Shown here one piece after another: positions 7,101 through 16,072 of a stretch of 64,000 bases of DNA. The DNA comes from Aquaticitalea lipolytica. Lineage in GTDB: Bacteria; Bacteroidota; Bacteroidia; Flavobacteriales; Flavobacteriaceae. Location of the stretch: contig NZ_BMIC01000001.1 in assembly GCF_014641635.1 (NCBI RefSeq), forward strand, positions 750,641 through 814,640, written 5' to 3'. Position 1 is the first letter of the stretch. Every line of letters begins with the position of its first letter. The position numbers and the translations under genes were made by a program. The notes beneath the pieces are model-generated. The model saw only the letters and a list, made by a program, of their open reading frames with translations, searched no databases and was not told where the DNA came from.

Positions 7101-9809
7101 ATGATACGAATGTTTCAGAGCCAGACTTCGGCTCAAGCTAAGAATTACTTTAAGGATGCCTTATCCAAGGCAGATTACTACATCGAAGATCAAGAAATGA
7201 ACGGATGCTTTCATGGCAAGATTGCCATGCGTTTAGGTATTGAGGGCAAAACCGTTGATAAAGACACCTTTGATAAGTTATGCGATAATATCAATCCTTC
7301 AACTGGAGACTCTCTTACCCAAAGAACTGTTAAGGATAGACGTGTCGGTTATGACATTTCATTCCATTGCCCAAAATCTGTTTCAATTCTTCACGGTTTA
7401 GGCACTGACAAAAGGGTGCTGAAAGCTTTTGAGCAAAGTGTTCAAGAAACAATGCTTGACATACAACAGGATGCCCAAGCTCGTATTCGGGTGCAGAACC
7501 AGCAAGATGATAGGCATACAGGCGAGTTACTTTGGGCTGATTTTATCCATCAAACCGCTCGTCCAGTTGGAAACAATGCGCCAGACTGCCACTTACACGC
7601 CCATATTTTCTGTTTCAATGCTACCTATGACCAAGTTGAGTTCAAGTTCAAGGCAGGGCAATTTCATAACATCAAAAGGGATATGCCCTATCACCAAGCC
7701 CGATTTCAAAAACGGTTAGCTGATAAGCTTTCCAGTTTTGGTTACGACATTAGGAAAACCAAGAACGGCTTTGAACTGGCTATGATTCCACAAAAGGCAA
7801 TCGACCATTTTTCAAAACGCACCAATCTTATTGGCCAAGTAGCCAAAGAAAAGGGCATTCAATCCCAAAAGGAACTGGACCAATTAGGGGCTAGAACACG
7901 TTCGGGAAAGAAAAAAGGCTTAACAATGGAAGAACTTAGAGAAGACTGGAAAAAACAACTCATAAAAGAAGGTATAGATGAGAACGTAAAAGAGGAAAAA
8001 TCTACAACGGATTTGAGCCTCACAGCTGAGAAATCCATTGAACATTCTATAGACCACGTTTTCACAAGAAACTCTGTTAAACGAGATAGGCAGATTTTAG
8101 CTGAAGGTTATAAATATGCCATAGACAACAAACATTTGTCATTGGACGATATTGATAGGGCATTGGAAAAGAATGACAACGTTTTTAAAGTTCAAGTCGG
8201 AAGTCAACGCCTATGTACAACTGATTTAGTCCATAAAGAAGAGCGCAAAATGGTGAATATTGCTCGTAGTGGTATTGGCAGATTACATCCTTTGGCATTT
8301 GATTTTGATGTTTCAAAGTTTAAGCACTTAAATCCTGAACAACAAAATGTGATAAAGCATGTCATGAAATCCCAAAACAACCTGACAATGATTAGAGGTG
8401 GTGCAGGAACAGGAAAAACGACATTGCTTAAAACAATTGTCCCTGAGATTGAAAGAACAGGTAAAAACGTGTTTTTATTTGCACCTACGGCTGAGGCTTC
8501 AAGGGATGTTCTCAAAAAAGAGGGCTTCAAGAAAGCTGATACAGTTGCAAGGCTCTTAATTGACAAGAAACTCCAAGAACAAACAAAAGGGCAAGTAATT
8601 TGGGTTGATGAGGCAGGGATGCTCGGTTCACAAGATATGGTCGCTTTGATGGACGTTGCAGAAAAGCAAAAAGCCAGACTTGTTCTATCGGGTGACCCGA
8701 AACAACATTCAGCGGTCAACCGTGGCGATGCTATGCGCATTTTACAAACAGTTGCCCATATCCCCTATGCTTCAATGGAAACCATCTACAGGCAAAAAGA
8801 AGAGCATTATAAGTCAGCAGTCAAGGATATTAGTGAGGGCAATATCAAAACAGGCTTTGATAAATTGGAAAGCCAAGGATGTATTAAAGAATGTTCTCCA
8901 TCTGATATAGATAATGTTCTAGTAAATGATTTTCTGGAGTCAAAAAAGCAGAAAAAAACCGCTTTGGTCATTGCCCCTACAAAAAGTAAGGTTCGAGAGA
9001 CTAATCAGGCTATTAGAAACGGTTTGAGAGAAAATGGCTTTTTAGGAAAAAGAGAAAAGAACGTTACTATCTATGAGAATTTACATCTGACCGAATCCGA
9101 AAAGAAAGATTTACGAAACTACAGAAAAGGTCAAATCATTCAATTGAACCAGAATTTAGAAGGTTTAAAACGTGGTTCTGCTTTAAGCGTTGATAAGATT
9201 GAGAATAAAAAAATCTATGTTAAAGACAAAGAGGGAAAACATCATATCCTGCCCACCCAAAGGGCAAAGGATTATGATGTGTATCTAACAAGAGAAATCC
9301 AATTGAGCTTAAAGGATGAGATAAAGATTACCAAAAACGGTTTTGATACTAATGGCAAAAGATTGAATAACGGCACTCAGTTAAGAATTACAAAAGTTAA
9401 CCGCAAAGGTGAAATTGAAGTGGTTAAGGAATCAAGGTCAAAAAATACGATTTATAAACTTGAAGCCAATTACGGTAATTTTGATTATGCGTACGCTTCT
9501 ACTTCTCACAGCGCCCAAGGAAAAACGGTTGATAAAGTGTTCATTTCACAACCAGCCGTAACTTTTCCCGCATCCAATCAAAAACAGTTTTATGTGTCGG
9601 TATCAAGGGCAAGAGAAAATGTAACCATCTATACGGATGACAAGGAAGATTTACTGGAACAAATTCAAAAATCAGGTGACCGGCAAGGGGCAACCGAACT
9701 CATAAAGCACGATTATTTCAAGACTAAAACCATAGATATCAACCCAGAAAAGACAAGAGAGGTATTAAAAACACAAATTAAAGACATTGATTATGAGCCA
9801 GAACTATAA
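7101..9809 (+). CDS. MobF relaxase-helicase (TrwC/TraI-like)
   Basis: This protein nicks DNA at the origin of transfer, stays bound to the 5' end and unwinds the strand for conjugation. The N-terminal TrwC domain has a tyrosine cluster (DYYIEDQEMNG, near residues 25-36) and the three-histidine metal site CHLHAH near 163-168. The helicase half has Walker A (GGAGTGKTT, about 433-441), Walker B (WVDEAGML, about 501-508), GDPKQH, a UvrD-like SHSAQGKT near 800 and VSVSRARE near 832. The 902-residue length is normal for TrwC-type proteins. MobF relaxases are common in Proteobacteria and Actinobacteria and unusual in Bacteroidota, where MobP/MobB types dominate. It is coupled to the next gene by a 17-base overlap. 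Confidence 0.9.
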   Translation: MIRMFQSQTSAQAKNYFKDALSKADYYIEDQEMNGCFHGKIAMRLGIEGKTVDKDTFDKLCDNINPSTGDSLTQRTVKDRRVGYDISFHCPKSVSILHGLGTDKRVLKAFEQSVQETMLDIQQDAQARIRVQNQQDDRHTGELLWADFIHQTARPVGNNAPDCHLHAHIFCFNATYDQVEFKFKAGQFHNIKRDMPYHQARFQKRLADKLSSFGYDIRKTKNGFELAMIPQKAIDHFSKRTNLIGQVAKEKGIQSQKELDQLGARTRSGKKKGLTMEELREDWKKQLIKEGIDENVKEEKSTTDLSLTAEKSIEHSIDHVFTRNSVKRDRQILAEGYKYAIDNKHLSLDDIDRALEKNDNVFKVQVGSQRLCTTDLVHKEERKMVNIARSGIGRLHPLAFDFDVSKFKHLNPEQQNVIKHVMKSQNNLTMIRGGAGTGKTTLLKTIVPEIERTGKNVFLFAPTAEASRDVLKKEGFKKADTVARLLIDKKLQEQTKGQVIWVDEAGMLGSQDMVALMDVAEKQKARLVLSGDPKQHSAVNRGDAMRILQTVAHIPYASMETIYRQKEEHYKSAVKDISEGNIKTGFDKLESQGCIKECSPSDIDNVLVNDFLESKKQKKTALVIAPTKSKVRETNQAIRNGLRENGFLGKREKNVTIYENLHLTESEKKDLRNYRKGQIIQLNQNLEGLKRGSALSVDKIENKKIYVKDKEGKHHILPTQRAKDYDVYLTREIQLSLKDEIKITKNGFDTNGKRLNNGTQLRITKVNRKGEIEVVKESRSKNTIYKLEANYGNFDYAYASTSHSAQGKTVDKVFISQPAVTFPASNQKQFYVSVSRARENVTIYTDDKEDLLEQIQKSGDRQGATELIKHDYFKTKTIDINPEKTREVLKTQIKDIDYEPEL

Positions 9810-10194
9810 ATTCAAGAGCTTGGAAATTGCCAAGGCTAGTCAAAAGAAAGAAATAGATGAAATTAAGGATGAAGATTTTAAGGTATATGAAGTTGGAGAT
9901 ACCAAGACCATAGATTTTATATTGCTTGATGGAACACGACAGAACTTCCCATACAGTCATTACCTTACCTCTTGGCTTGGTGTGGAAAATGAGGAAAGAG
10001 TCATCAAAATATTTTTTGCAACTCATATGGTTACGGTTAAAGGATTTTGTTTGGAATTACTTTATGATTATCTAATTAAATTTTCTTTAAAAACTCTTAG
10101 GGTTACGGATAAAAGATATCTACAAAAGAAAGATGAAGCGAACCCCCTTATTAAAAATGTTATTATTGTTTGGAAAAAAGAATCACAAAATTGA
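9793..10194 (+). CDS. hypothetical protein, coupled to the relaxase gene
   Basis: The ATG at 9793 overlaps the relaxase end by 17 bases, so the two are probably translated from one mRNA. The 133-residue product begins with a charged helix (EIAKASQKKEIDEIKDED) followed by a mixed alpha/beta part (TIDFILLDGTRQNFPYSHY). It has no signal peptide or membrane segment, and I recognise no family. Position suggests an accessory role in mobilisation. Confidence 0.6.
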   Translation: MSQNYKFKSLEIAKASQKKEIDEIKDEDFKVYEVGDTKTIDFILLDGTRQNFPYSHYLTSWLGVENEERVIKIFFATHMVTVKGFCLELLYDYLIKFSLKTLRVTDKRYLQKKDEANPLIKNVIIVWKKESQN

Positions 10195-10286
10195 ACTTCA
10201 TAATATAACTATTAATGTGTATATTATACGGCTTAGTATTTCATTATACTTAAAAATAATTTTTAAATAAAATCATTTGAGAATTT

Positions 10287-11225
10287 ATGATTGACATAAT
10301 AATTTTAGGTATTATCAGAAAGGTTATGTATAATCTCAGAAGAGATAAAAATATAGAAAAAATTTCGAAGGAATTTTCTAAAAAAAATGATATTGAATGT
10401 CGAATTTTGTGTTGTAAAGATGATTTTGAAGACCTTCTTCTATCTTTAACAAGTTTCTATTATTATTCAAAGTTTTACCTAAATATATACATACACGAAG
10501 ATGGTAGTTTTAATGAAGAATGTAAGGATTTAATAAAGGAAATTTTCCCTTTTATAAATGTTATTTTACTAGATGACGCTAATTCTCGACTAAAAGAAAT
10601 CATAGGAAACAATGATTTCTATAAATCTAGACTTAAATTAATAAAGGATTTTAAATTTCATTTAAGGTTAATTGATTTCCCATTTTTATCTGATAAATCA
10701 AGAATACTAAGTATAGATTCAGATTGTTTCTTTTTTTCAAACCCAATTGAATTGTTTGAATCAATAGAAAAAAATAGTCAATATACTCATTGTCAAGGTA
10801 ATTTTTTTTCACATGGAAATGCAGAAAAAATCTTGGAAGAAATAGGATTCAAAAATGAACTAGATTTAAAAAAGATGCCCAAACCAGGAGCTCATATAAT
10901 TTTATATCCAACAGATTTTTTTATTAGGAACTGGAAATTAGTGAATGATTTTATCGAATACCTTTTACGATTTGGTAGTAAATGGTGTGATGAACAAGGC
11001 TTTTTTGATATTACCCTAAAGAACAATTTTCGAGAAACTGCATTGGCACATGATACTTATATAGGAACCTTTTGGAAAAATGAAATAAAACTCGATGACT
11101 ACGATTTCAATTTAAATACAGATAACATCAAAGTCATTCATTGTGCTTCAAATGAAGATTTCTTAAAAACAACTAAAAGGAGATTAGTTGATTTGCTCCA
11201 AATATCTATTTCTAATAAAAAATGA
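10287..11225 (+). CDS. glycosyltransferase-like protein with DxD motif (GT-A fold)
   Basis: A GT-A nucleotide-sugar-binding core is suggested by the early YIHEDGS, the beta-strand-rich first half and the SRILSIDSDCFFF block near residue 145, which carries the metal-binding DSD motif. The later block WCDEQGFFDI and a histidine near the end (VIHCAS) are also seen in GT8-like and nucleotide-diphospho-sugar transferases. The acceptor is unknown. It is the first gene of a six-gene AT-rich operon and overlaps the next gene by four bases (ATGA). No transmembrane segment is evident. Confidence 0.7.
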   Translation: MIDIIILGIIRKVMYNLRRDKNIEKISKEFSKKNDIECRILCCKDDFEDLLLSLTSFYYYSKFYLNIYIHEDGSFNEECKDLIKEIFPFINVILLDDANSRLKEIIGNNDFYKSRLKLIKDFKFHLRLIDFPFLSDKSRILSIDSDCFFFSNPIELFESIEKNSQYTHCQGNFFSHGNAEKILEEIGFKNELDLKKMPKPGAHIILYPTDFFIRNWKLVNDFIEYLLRFGSKWCDEQGFFDITLKNNFRETALAHDTYIGTFWKNEIKLDDYDFNLNTDNIKVIHCASNEDFLKTTKRRLVDLLQISISNKK

Positions 11226-12226
11226 TAAATTTTCTTGAAGAAATTACAATAGGAATTGCAGCCAGAAACGAAGAAAACACAATAATTAATTGTTTAGATT
11301 CAATTATAAAATCTACTAAAAAAGCTTCTCTTTCAATTAGGTTCGAAATTATTATAGTTCTAAATGGATGTAATGATGATACTGAAAAATTAGTTAATGA
11401 ATATGCCTATTTTCAAGACGATAAAAATATATGTTTTAAAATACTTAAGAGTCAAGAAGGTCAAATTTATGCTCATAAAGAAGTATGGAAGAGTAAGAGT
11501 AATGATAATTTTATTATCTTTTTAGATGCGGATATCATTTTAAATGAGAATTGTATTGCCTCACTCATCAATGAAATGGAACAAAATAAAAATTTGGAAA
11601 TTGCTTGGGCTAAATGCATATCTCATAAAAAAGCAAAAAGTACTATTGAGAAAATAATTAATTTACCAGATTTTTATCCAGAAATGCGCAAAGAGCAAAA
11701 TTATTTCACTGGACGTGCATTTGCAATTAGGAATGATAGAATTTCGATATTAGATAAGACTTTTAAGGCAAAAAGATATATTGAAAATTATCTTCGATTA
11801 AAAGATGGACCTATGATTGATGATGTGTTTCTATCTAAATCTATTCTTTACCATAAAGGTAAGGATGTAATAAAGCAATGTGATTTAGCAGTTGTATATT
11901 TCAATCCGATAACCAATCTCTATGACTTTTATTTGAGTCAAAGAAGAACTGCAATAGAATGTATAAGGCTTGATATTTTATTCCCTGAATATCAAAAGAA
12001 AACTAAAAAATATTATAAATTAATTATACCAAATTCATTAAAGAATAAAAAATCATATGGTCTTCTGGTTTGTTGGATAATTTATATTTTTCTAAAAAGA
12101 ATATCACGATTATTTTCTAAACTAGAGCTAAATTTTAAGCTGCTTCTCTGTAGCCTCGGTTTTAAACAGAAACCATGTAATTTATGGCCAAGTGTCTTAA
12201 GTACAAAACGAAAATTTTATGAATAA
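11222..12226 (+). CDS. family 2 glycosyltransferase
   Basis: The N-terminus shows the GT2 start (ITIGIAARNEENTIINCLDSI), then EIIIVLNGCNDDT and the metal-binding IFLDADI near residue 102. These enzymes transfer a sugar from a nucleotide donor to an acceptor. The C-terminal 90 residues are hydrophobic in part (YGLLVCWIIYIFLK), suggesting membrane association. It overlaps both neighbours (four bases upstream, eight downstream), indicating one transcript. Donor and acceptor cannot be told from the sequence. Confidence 0.8.
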   Translation: MINFLEEITIGIAARNEENTIINCLDSIIKSTKKASLSIRFEIIIVLNGCNDDTEKLVNEYAYFQDDKNICFKILKSQEGQIYAHKEVWKSKSNDNFIIFLDADIILNENCIASLINEMEQNKNLEIAWAKCISHKKAKSTIEKIINLPDFYPEMRKEQNYFTGRAFAIRNDRISILDKTFKAKRYIENYLRLKDGPMIDDVFLSKSILYHKGKDVIKQCDLAVVYFNPITNLYDFYLSQRRTAIECIRLDILFPEYQKKTKKYYKLIIPNSLKNKKSYGLLVCWIIYIFLKRISRLFSKLELNFKLLLCSLGFKQKPCNLWPSVLSTKRKFYE

Positions 12227-13181
12227 AAAAACTGAACTAATACTCCCTAAAACTATTTCTAAATTGAACATTGCATGTGGTTCTATTAAAGAAAACATCT
12301 TTCCAAGACCGTGGTTAAATATTGATATTAAAAGTGAATATGCAGATTTTGAGCTTAATTCTATTGAGTTACCTGATGAATGGGAAAATCGTTTTTGGGA
12401 AGTAAGAGCTTCACATGTTATTGAGCACTTTTTTTTGGAAGATTGGGAAGATATTTTAAATCAATGGATCAAAGTTCTTAAACCTGGAGGAATATTAAGG
12501 CTATCATTACCTGACTTGGCAATCGTACTTAAACATATGAATAGTATCGATAACTTAGATCACAAGAAGAGACCAGTGTTGTCTCTAGAAGAGCAAACGG
12601 CGGCTTTAACACAACTATACGGGGTAGGTTATATGCATAAAAATACAGAAAGTAGATGGAGGCATCGTATTATTTGTAATAAAGAGATTGTTCTTTCATT
12701 TTTAGATAAAATACCGTCTTTATCCAAAGCATATAATGTCTCTAAAGAGCTAGACATAAGTAAAGTACTGAATATTAATGATGATTCTCAAAATTCCTGG
12801 AGTATGACAATTTGTGCAAGAAAAAACATTTTGAAAGGTAATGAAGAATTCGGCGAGAAAGATGAACGTCTTTTTGAATTCACAAATTTACTTATTTTTA
12901 ATAAGGAGGGGCAATTATTAGTTTTAAAAGGAAATAATGGCTTTAAATTGCCAAAAATCGAAATTAAAAGCAAGAAATATAATACTGCTTTATTGGTTAG
13001 TTTAGTTCAGAAAAAATATAAAGTAATAATTACAAATATTGTTTTTAAATCGTTTTTCAAAATTGAAAAGTCTGAAATGATTATAATAACAGCAAGTCTT
13101 AAAAAAGTACTAAAGACAAGTAAATCGAATAGGCATTTTCTTCTTTCAGAAGAATTTCTACAATTAGAAAACTTAGGTTAA
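12219..13181 (+). CDS. SAM-dependent methyltransferase fused to a degenerate Nudix-like domain
   Basis: Residues 1-200 form a class I methyltransferase of the type found in sugar gene clusters: LNIACGS (SAM-binding loop), WLNIDI, ASHVIEHFF, VLKPGGILRLSLPDL. Residues of about 225-320 (LLIFNKEGQLLVLKGNNGFKL then PKIEI) align with the Nudix hydrolase encoded next, but the Nudix box residues (REx2EExG) are missing. The tail therefore looks like a dead or regulatory Nudix fold. The pairing of a catalytic and a dead copy in adjacent genes suggests they act in one complex. The substrate is unknown. Confidence 0.7.
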   Translation: MNKKTELILPKTISKLNIACGSIKENIFPRPWLNIDIKSEYADFELNSIELPDEWENRFWEVRASHVIEHFFLEDWEDILNQWIKVLKPGGILRLSLPDLAIVLKHMNSIDNLDHKKRPVLSLEEQTAALTQLYGVGYMHKNTESRWRHRIICNKEIVLSFLDKIPSLSKAYNVSKELDISKVLNINDDSQNSWSMTICARKNILKGNEEFGEKDERLFEFTNLLIFNKEGQLLVLKGNNGFKLPKIEIKSKKYNTALLVSLVQKKYKVIITNIVFKSFFKIEKSEMIIITASLKKVLKTSKSNRHFLLSEEFLQLENLG

Positions 13182-13188
13182 TAGATTT

Positions 13189-13626
13189 ATGGTTAAGTAT
13201 AATATTGATATTCTCGATAATAAAAAGGCTCTTTTTACGGGTGATAAGATTATAACATCCGTATTTTTAATTGCTTTTAAAGAAAATAATATTCTGTCAT
13301 GCCGAAATGAAAGAGGATGGGACATTCCTGGAGGTCATATAGAACCTAATGAAACGTTAGAGCAAAGCCTTAAGCGTGAAGTATTTGAAGAAACTGGAAC
13401 AACATTTTATAAAGCTTTGCCATTTGCACTATTGACACCTAAATTTTCAAATAGATCAATGTTATTTTTCACTACAGAGTTTTTCTCTATAGGTAAATTC
13501 GAGCCATCGCACGATGCATTTGAAAGAGATGTTCTATCCATCGAAGATTTGTTAAATCGATATCACGGTGACCAAGATCTATTAAAAAAATTAATATCGT
13601 ATGCGCTTGATCATTTAAATAATTAG
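13189..13626 (+). CDS. Nudix hydrolase
   Basis: The complete Nudix box GHIEPNETLEQSLKREVFEE followed by TG lies near residues 48-70, after the GWDIPG strand. Such enzymes split nucleoside diphosphate-linked compounds using Mg2+ bound by the REx2EE glutamates. At 145 residues it is a single-domain enzyme. Located seven bases after the methyltransferase gene and four bases before the next gene. In this context an NDP-sugar or similar intermediate is a reasonable substrate guess. Confidence 0.85.
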   Translation: MVKYNIDILDNKKALFTGDKIITSVFLIAFKENNILSCRNERGWDIPGGHIEPNETLEQSLKREVFEETGTTFYKALPFALLTPKFSNRSMLFFTTEFFSIGKFEPSHDAFERDVLSIEDLLNRYHGDQDLLKKLISYALDHLNN

Positions 13627-13629
13627 TCA

Positions 13630-14367
13630 ATGTATAATAACCTAAAAATAGGTATAGGTCTTCAAGTTTGTAGGCCTCACAAGCTTAGAAATATAATCTA
13701 TCACCTTTCTCTTATTGAGGATATTATAAATTTTAATATTGAAATTGTTGTTGATAGGAATAGTAACGAGATTGATGAGATTTTAAAGTGCACTACTATT
13801 GCAAGAACTATTACTGGTGGAATTGGAAATTGGACAAGTAAAAATTTATTAATTAAAAAACTCTTGAATAGAGATTCGGATATTATAATCTTATTAGAAG
13901 ATGATATAGAAATATTGAAAGAAGGACTCTTTGATTATATAGTTTTTAGTTATATGTCGTCTAAGAATTTTATTGGTTACTTCAAAACTAATAATGAAAA
14001 ACAAAAAATGAAGTTTGAAAAGTCTTTTATAGAAAATAGAATTATCAACAACCTAAATTTTAATCTTCTTCAAGACCTAAATACATCTGCTCTTCTTGTA
14101 TTGGATAGAAGAATAATCAATAGAATAGGGTTTTTTTGTAATTCATTTTACGAGGTTGGGTTTCATGACTACAGGGAGAGATTATATGGTGCAAAATTGA
14201 TAGAATATTTTTTAGTCCCGTCGAAAATTTATGAGTATATGAAAGTAGATGATTCAATTCCTTCCACAATATCAAAAAAAAACAGTGCTATTTATTGGAA
14301 ACAAAAATTCACTACTGCGGTTAATTGGTATCGTCCATATAGTGATAAACCAAAATTGGTATTATAG
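13630..14367 (+). CDS. glycosyltransferase-like protein (GT-A fold, EDD motif)
   Basis: The pattern LKIGIGLQVCRPHKLRNIIYHL, then FNIEIVVDRNS and SDIIILLEDDIEIL near residue 95, is that of a GT-A glycosyltransferase whose metal motif is EDD. A later GFHDYRERLYGAKL block fits the acceptor side. At 245 residues it is short for GT2. It belongs to the same operon, and its product and acceptor are unknown. Confidence 0.6.
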   Translation: MYNNLKIGIGLQVCRPHKLRNIIYHLSLIEDIINFNIEIVVDRNSNEIDEILKCTTIARTITGGIGNWTSKNLLIKKLLNRDSDIIILLEDDIEILKEGLFDYIVFSYMSSKNFIGYFKTNNEKQKMKFEKSFIENRIINNLNFNLLQDLNTSALLVLDRRIINRIGFFCNSFYEVGFHDYRERLYGAKLIEYFLVPSKIYEYMKVDDSIPSTISKKNSAIYWKQKFTTAVNWYRPYSDKPKLVL

Positions 14368-14392
14368 AAATAAATTAAATAATTAATTAAAA

Positions 14393-15628
14393 TTGAAACA
14401 ACGAACAAATAAAGGATTAAGAAATGATTTTCTGGAAAAGGCTAAATTATTGTCTCATTTCGGAGGTTTTTATGTTCCTGAATTTATCACTTTAGGATTT
14501 GATTTGTGCAGAAAAGTTGATTCACAAATATCAACTTCAATTTTGAATTTAAGGACTTTAAAAAAAAATACTACAAAAGAATGGATGAATATTGAAGATG
14601 GACTAATTGACATTTTTCAGTCATACCTAACTTCTGAAAAAGAATTAATTTCAAATATAAAAGAATCTTTGAATGAAGAAAAATTATTAGTTAGACCGAC
14701 TCCATATGATGAGTATTTATATCCCAACATATCTTTTGCAGGTGTCTATAAAAGTTTTGTACCCGATAATAACAATACTAATTTGATTTATGCTTCTGCA
14801 AAAGTGCTTGCTGGAAGATTTACTAGATATGCAGATTTATATTATAATAGGCATAACATAAATTCTAAACGTACTATTGGATTAATGTATATGAAGCCTG
14901 TCAACAAAGGTATAGAACAAAACCTAATTCATGGGACAGCTTACTGTACAAAGAATCATCTTCGAACTGAGTACGTAACGAGACCACGAACGACTAATAA
15001 CCAAAGTGATCCACATATTTTAAGCATTAAAAATAATACGATTCAATTTCCCAAAGAGTTAGGAGATTTCGAATCTGGTTTAGATTTTTCTGCAAGATTA
15101 GTAAAATGTATGCAAGTTTTATTCGACAATTTTAAGAAACCTTTAGATGTAGAGTATTTATTTAACCCAAACGGTGATTTAAATATTGTACAAATTAGAT
15201 ATATTTCAGAAAAACATCTCAAAAATTGGAAAAAAACCCCATTTGTAGTAGAAGAAAAAAGGGCATCAGCTATAATAAATACTGTCGGTACAATTGAAGG
15301 AAAAATTTTCGATTGCAGAAATATGGGTAAAAAAGTTGAAGGAGTCTTAAACTCAAACAATATTATAGTTGTTGATTATAAAAATAATAAAAATGATTAT
15401 GGAGTTTTAGATATTCTTGAAATGCTAGAACAAGACGATAAAAATATTTCTTTAATTGTTGATCACGGCAATAAACGATTAAGGGATCACGTTCAATATG
15501 TAATTACTGAAGACCCTTCTGTAAATTTTGTTTTTCAAACGGATGATCGTTCTCTGCTGTCGTCAATTAAACATGACCAAGTTGTTAAAATAAATTCTAA
15601 TGGAATTTATATGTCTATATTGACTTAA
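14393..15628 (+). CDS. PEP-synthase/PPDK-like ATP-binding protein with swivel-like C-terminus
   Basis: The LLVRPTPYDEYLYPNISFAG block followed by VYKSF, and the later LDVEYLFNPNGDLNIVQIRYI, are the PEP/pyruvate-binding (PPDK_N) ATP-grasp signatures (VRSS..ED....SFAGQ.. and DIEW....G.L.ILQARP). The C-terminal 110 residues (from GTIEGKIFD; VDHGNKRLRDH) resemble the phosphohistidine swivel domain, perhaps with His in LRDHVQY. Relatives transfer phosphate to rifampicin, pyruvate or amide compounds. At 411 residues it is compact. A TTG start is used because no ATG occurs before about residue 64. It probably phosphorylates or activates the operon's product or a precursor. Confidence 0.65.
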   Translation: MKQRTNKGLRNDFLEKAKLLSHFGGFYVPEFITLGFDLCRKVDSQISTSILNLRTLKKNTTKEWMNIEDGLIDIFQSYLTSEKELISNIKESLNEEKLLVRPTPYDEYLYPNISFAGVYKSFVPDNNNTNLIYASAKVLAGRFTRYADLYYNRHNINSKRTIGLMYMKPVNKGIEQNLIHGTAYCTKNHLRTEYVTRPRTTNNQSDPHILSIKNNTIQFPKELGDFESGLDFSARLVKCMQVLFDNFKKPLDVEYLFNPNGDLNIVQIRYISEKHLKNWKKTPFVVEEKRASAIINTVGTIEGKIFDCRNMGKKVEGVLNSNNIIVVDYKNNKNDYGVLDILEMLEQDDKNISLIVDHGNKRLRDHVQYVITEDPSVNFVFQTDDRSLLSSIKHDQVVKINSNGIYMSILT

Positions 15629-16072
15629 AAAGATTTAAATTTTAATTTCAAAACAGAAGAATAAAAAAAAGCAATTCACTTCGAAAAAGAGTTATGCTAT
15701 AATTAAGACAATAATATAGACAACTTTGTCAGTGAAATTTTTAAGAATTTATAGAACGGACAAAATATAAAGCAATTACAGAGAGTTATTTTTATTGGCT
15801 TTTATTTAGGTTAAGCCTATCAATCGTCTTCTAAGCTATAGGGCACAAACCTATTATACCTCTTTTCTAACTAAAATTTTCTACATCAAAAAGTTGTTTT
15901 TTTTAATTATATTTATACTTTACTTCTTCCTAAGAATTAATTCAGAAGATTGCTATTAATTGGCTTTTCTTTTGTGTATTTCGCCCTTTATAATAATAAG
16001 CGAAAGCGTCTGTTCAGATTTGTAGTATTATAACAACTATGAACATAAAAGTATTTTGGATATTCAAAAATT
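15629..16072. other. AT-rich intergenic region before the Qat operon
   Basis: No supported gene is present in 444 bases. The region must hold the terminator of the preceding operon and the qat promoter, but I see no clear TAnnTTTG box. The 14-base string AACTTTGTCAGTGA (15722-15735) is identical to one upstream of groES (53872-53885). Confidence 0.4.

Noticed and set aside
8204-8740. 178-codon minus-strand frame inside the relaxase gene
   Set aside because: It is antisense to the helicase motifs of a clearly coding gene and shows a Ser/Phe-biased composition typical of shadow frames.
14393-15628. True phosphoenolpyruvate synthase
   Set aside because: At 411 residues it is about half the normal length and has no PEP-binding TIM-barrel domain.
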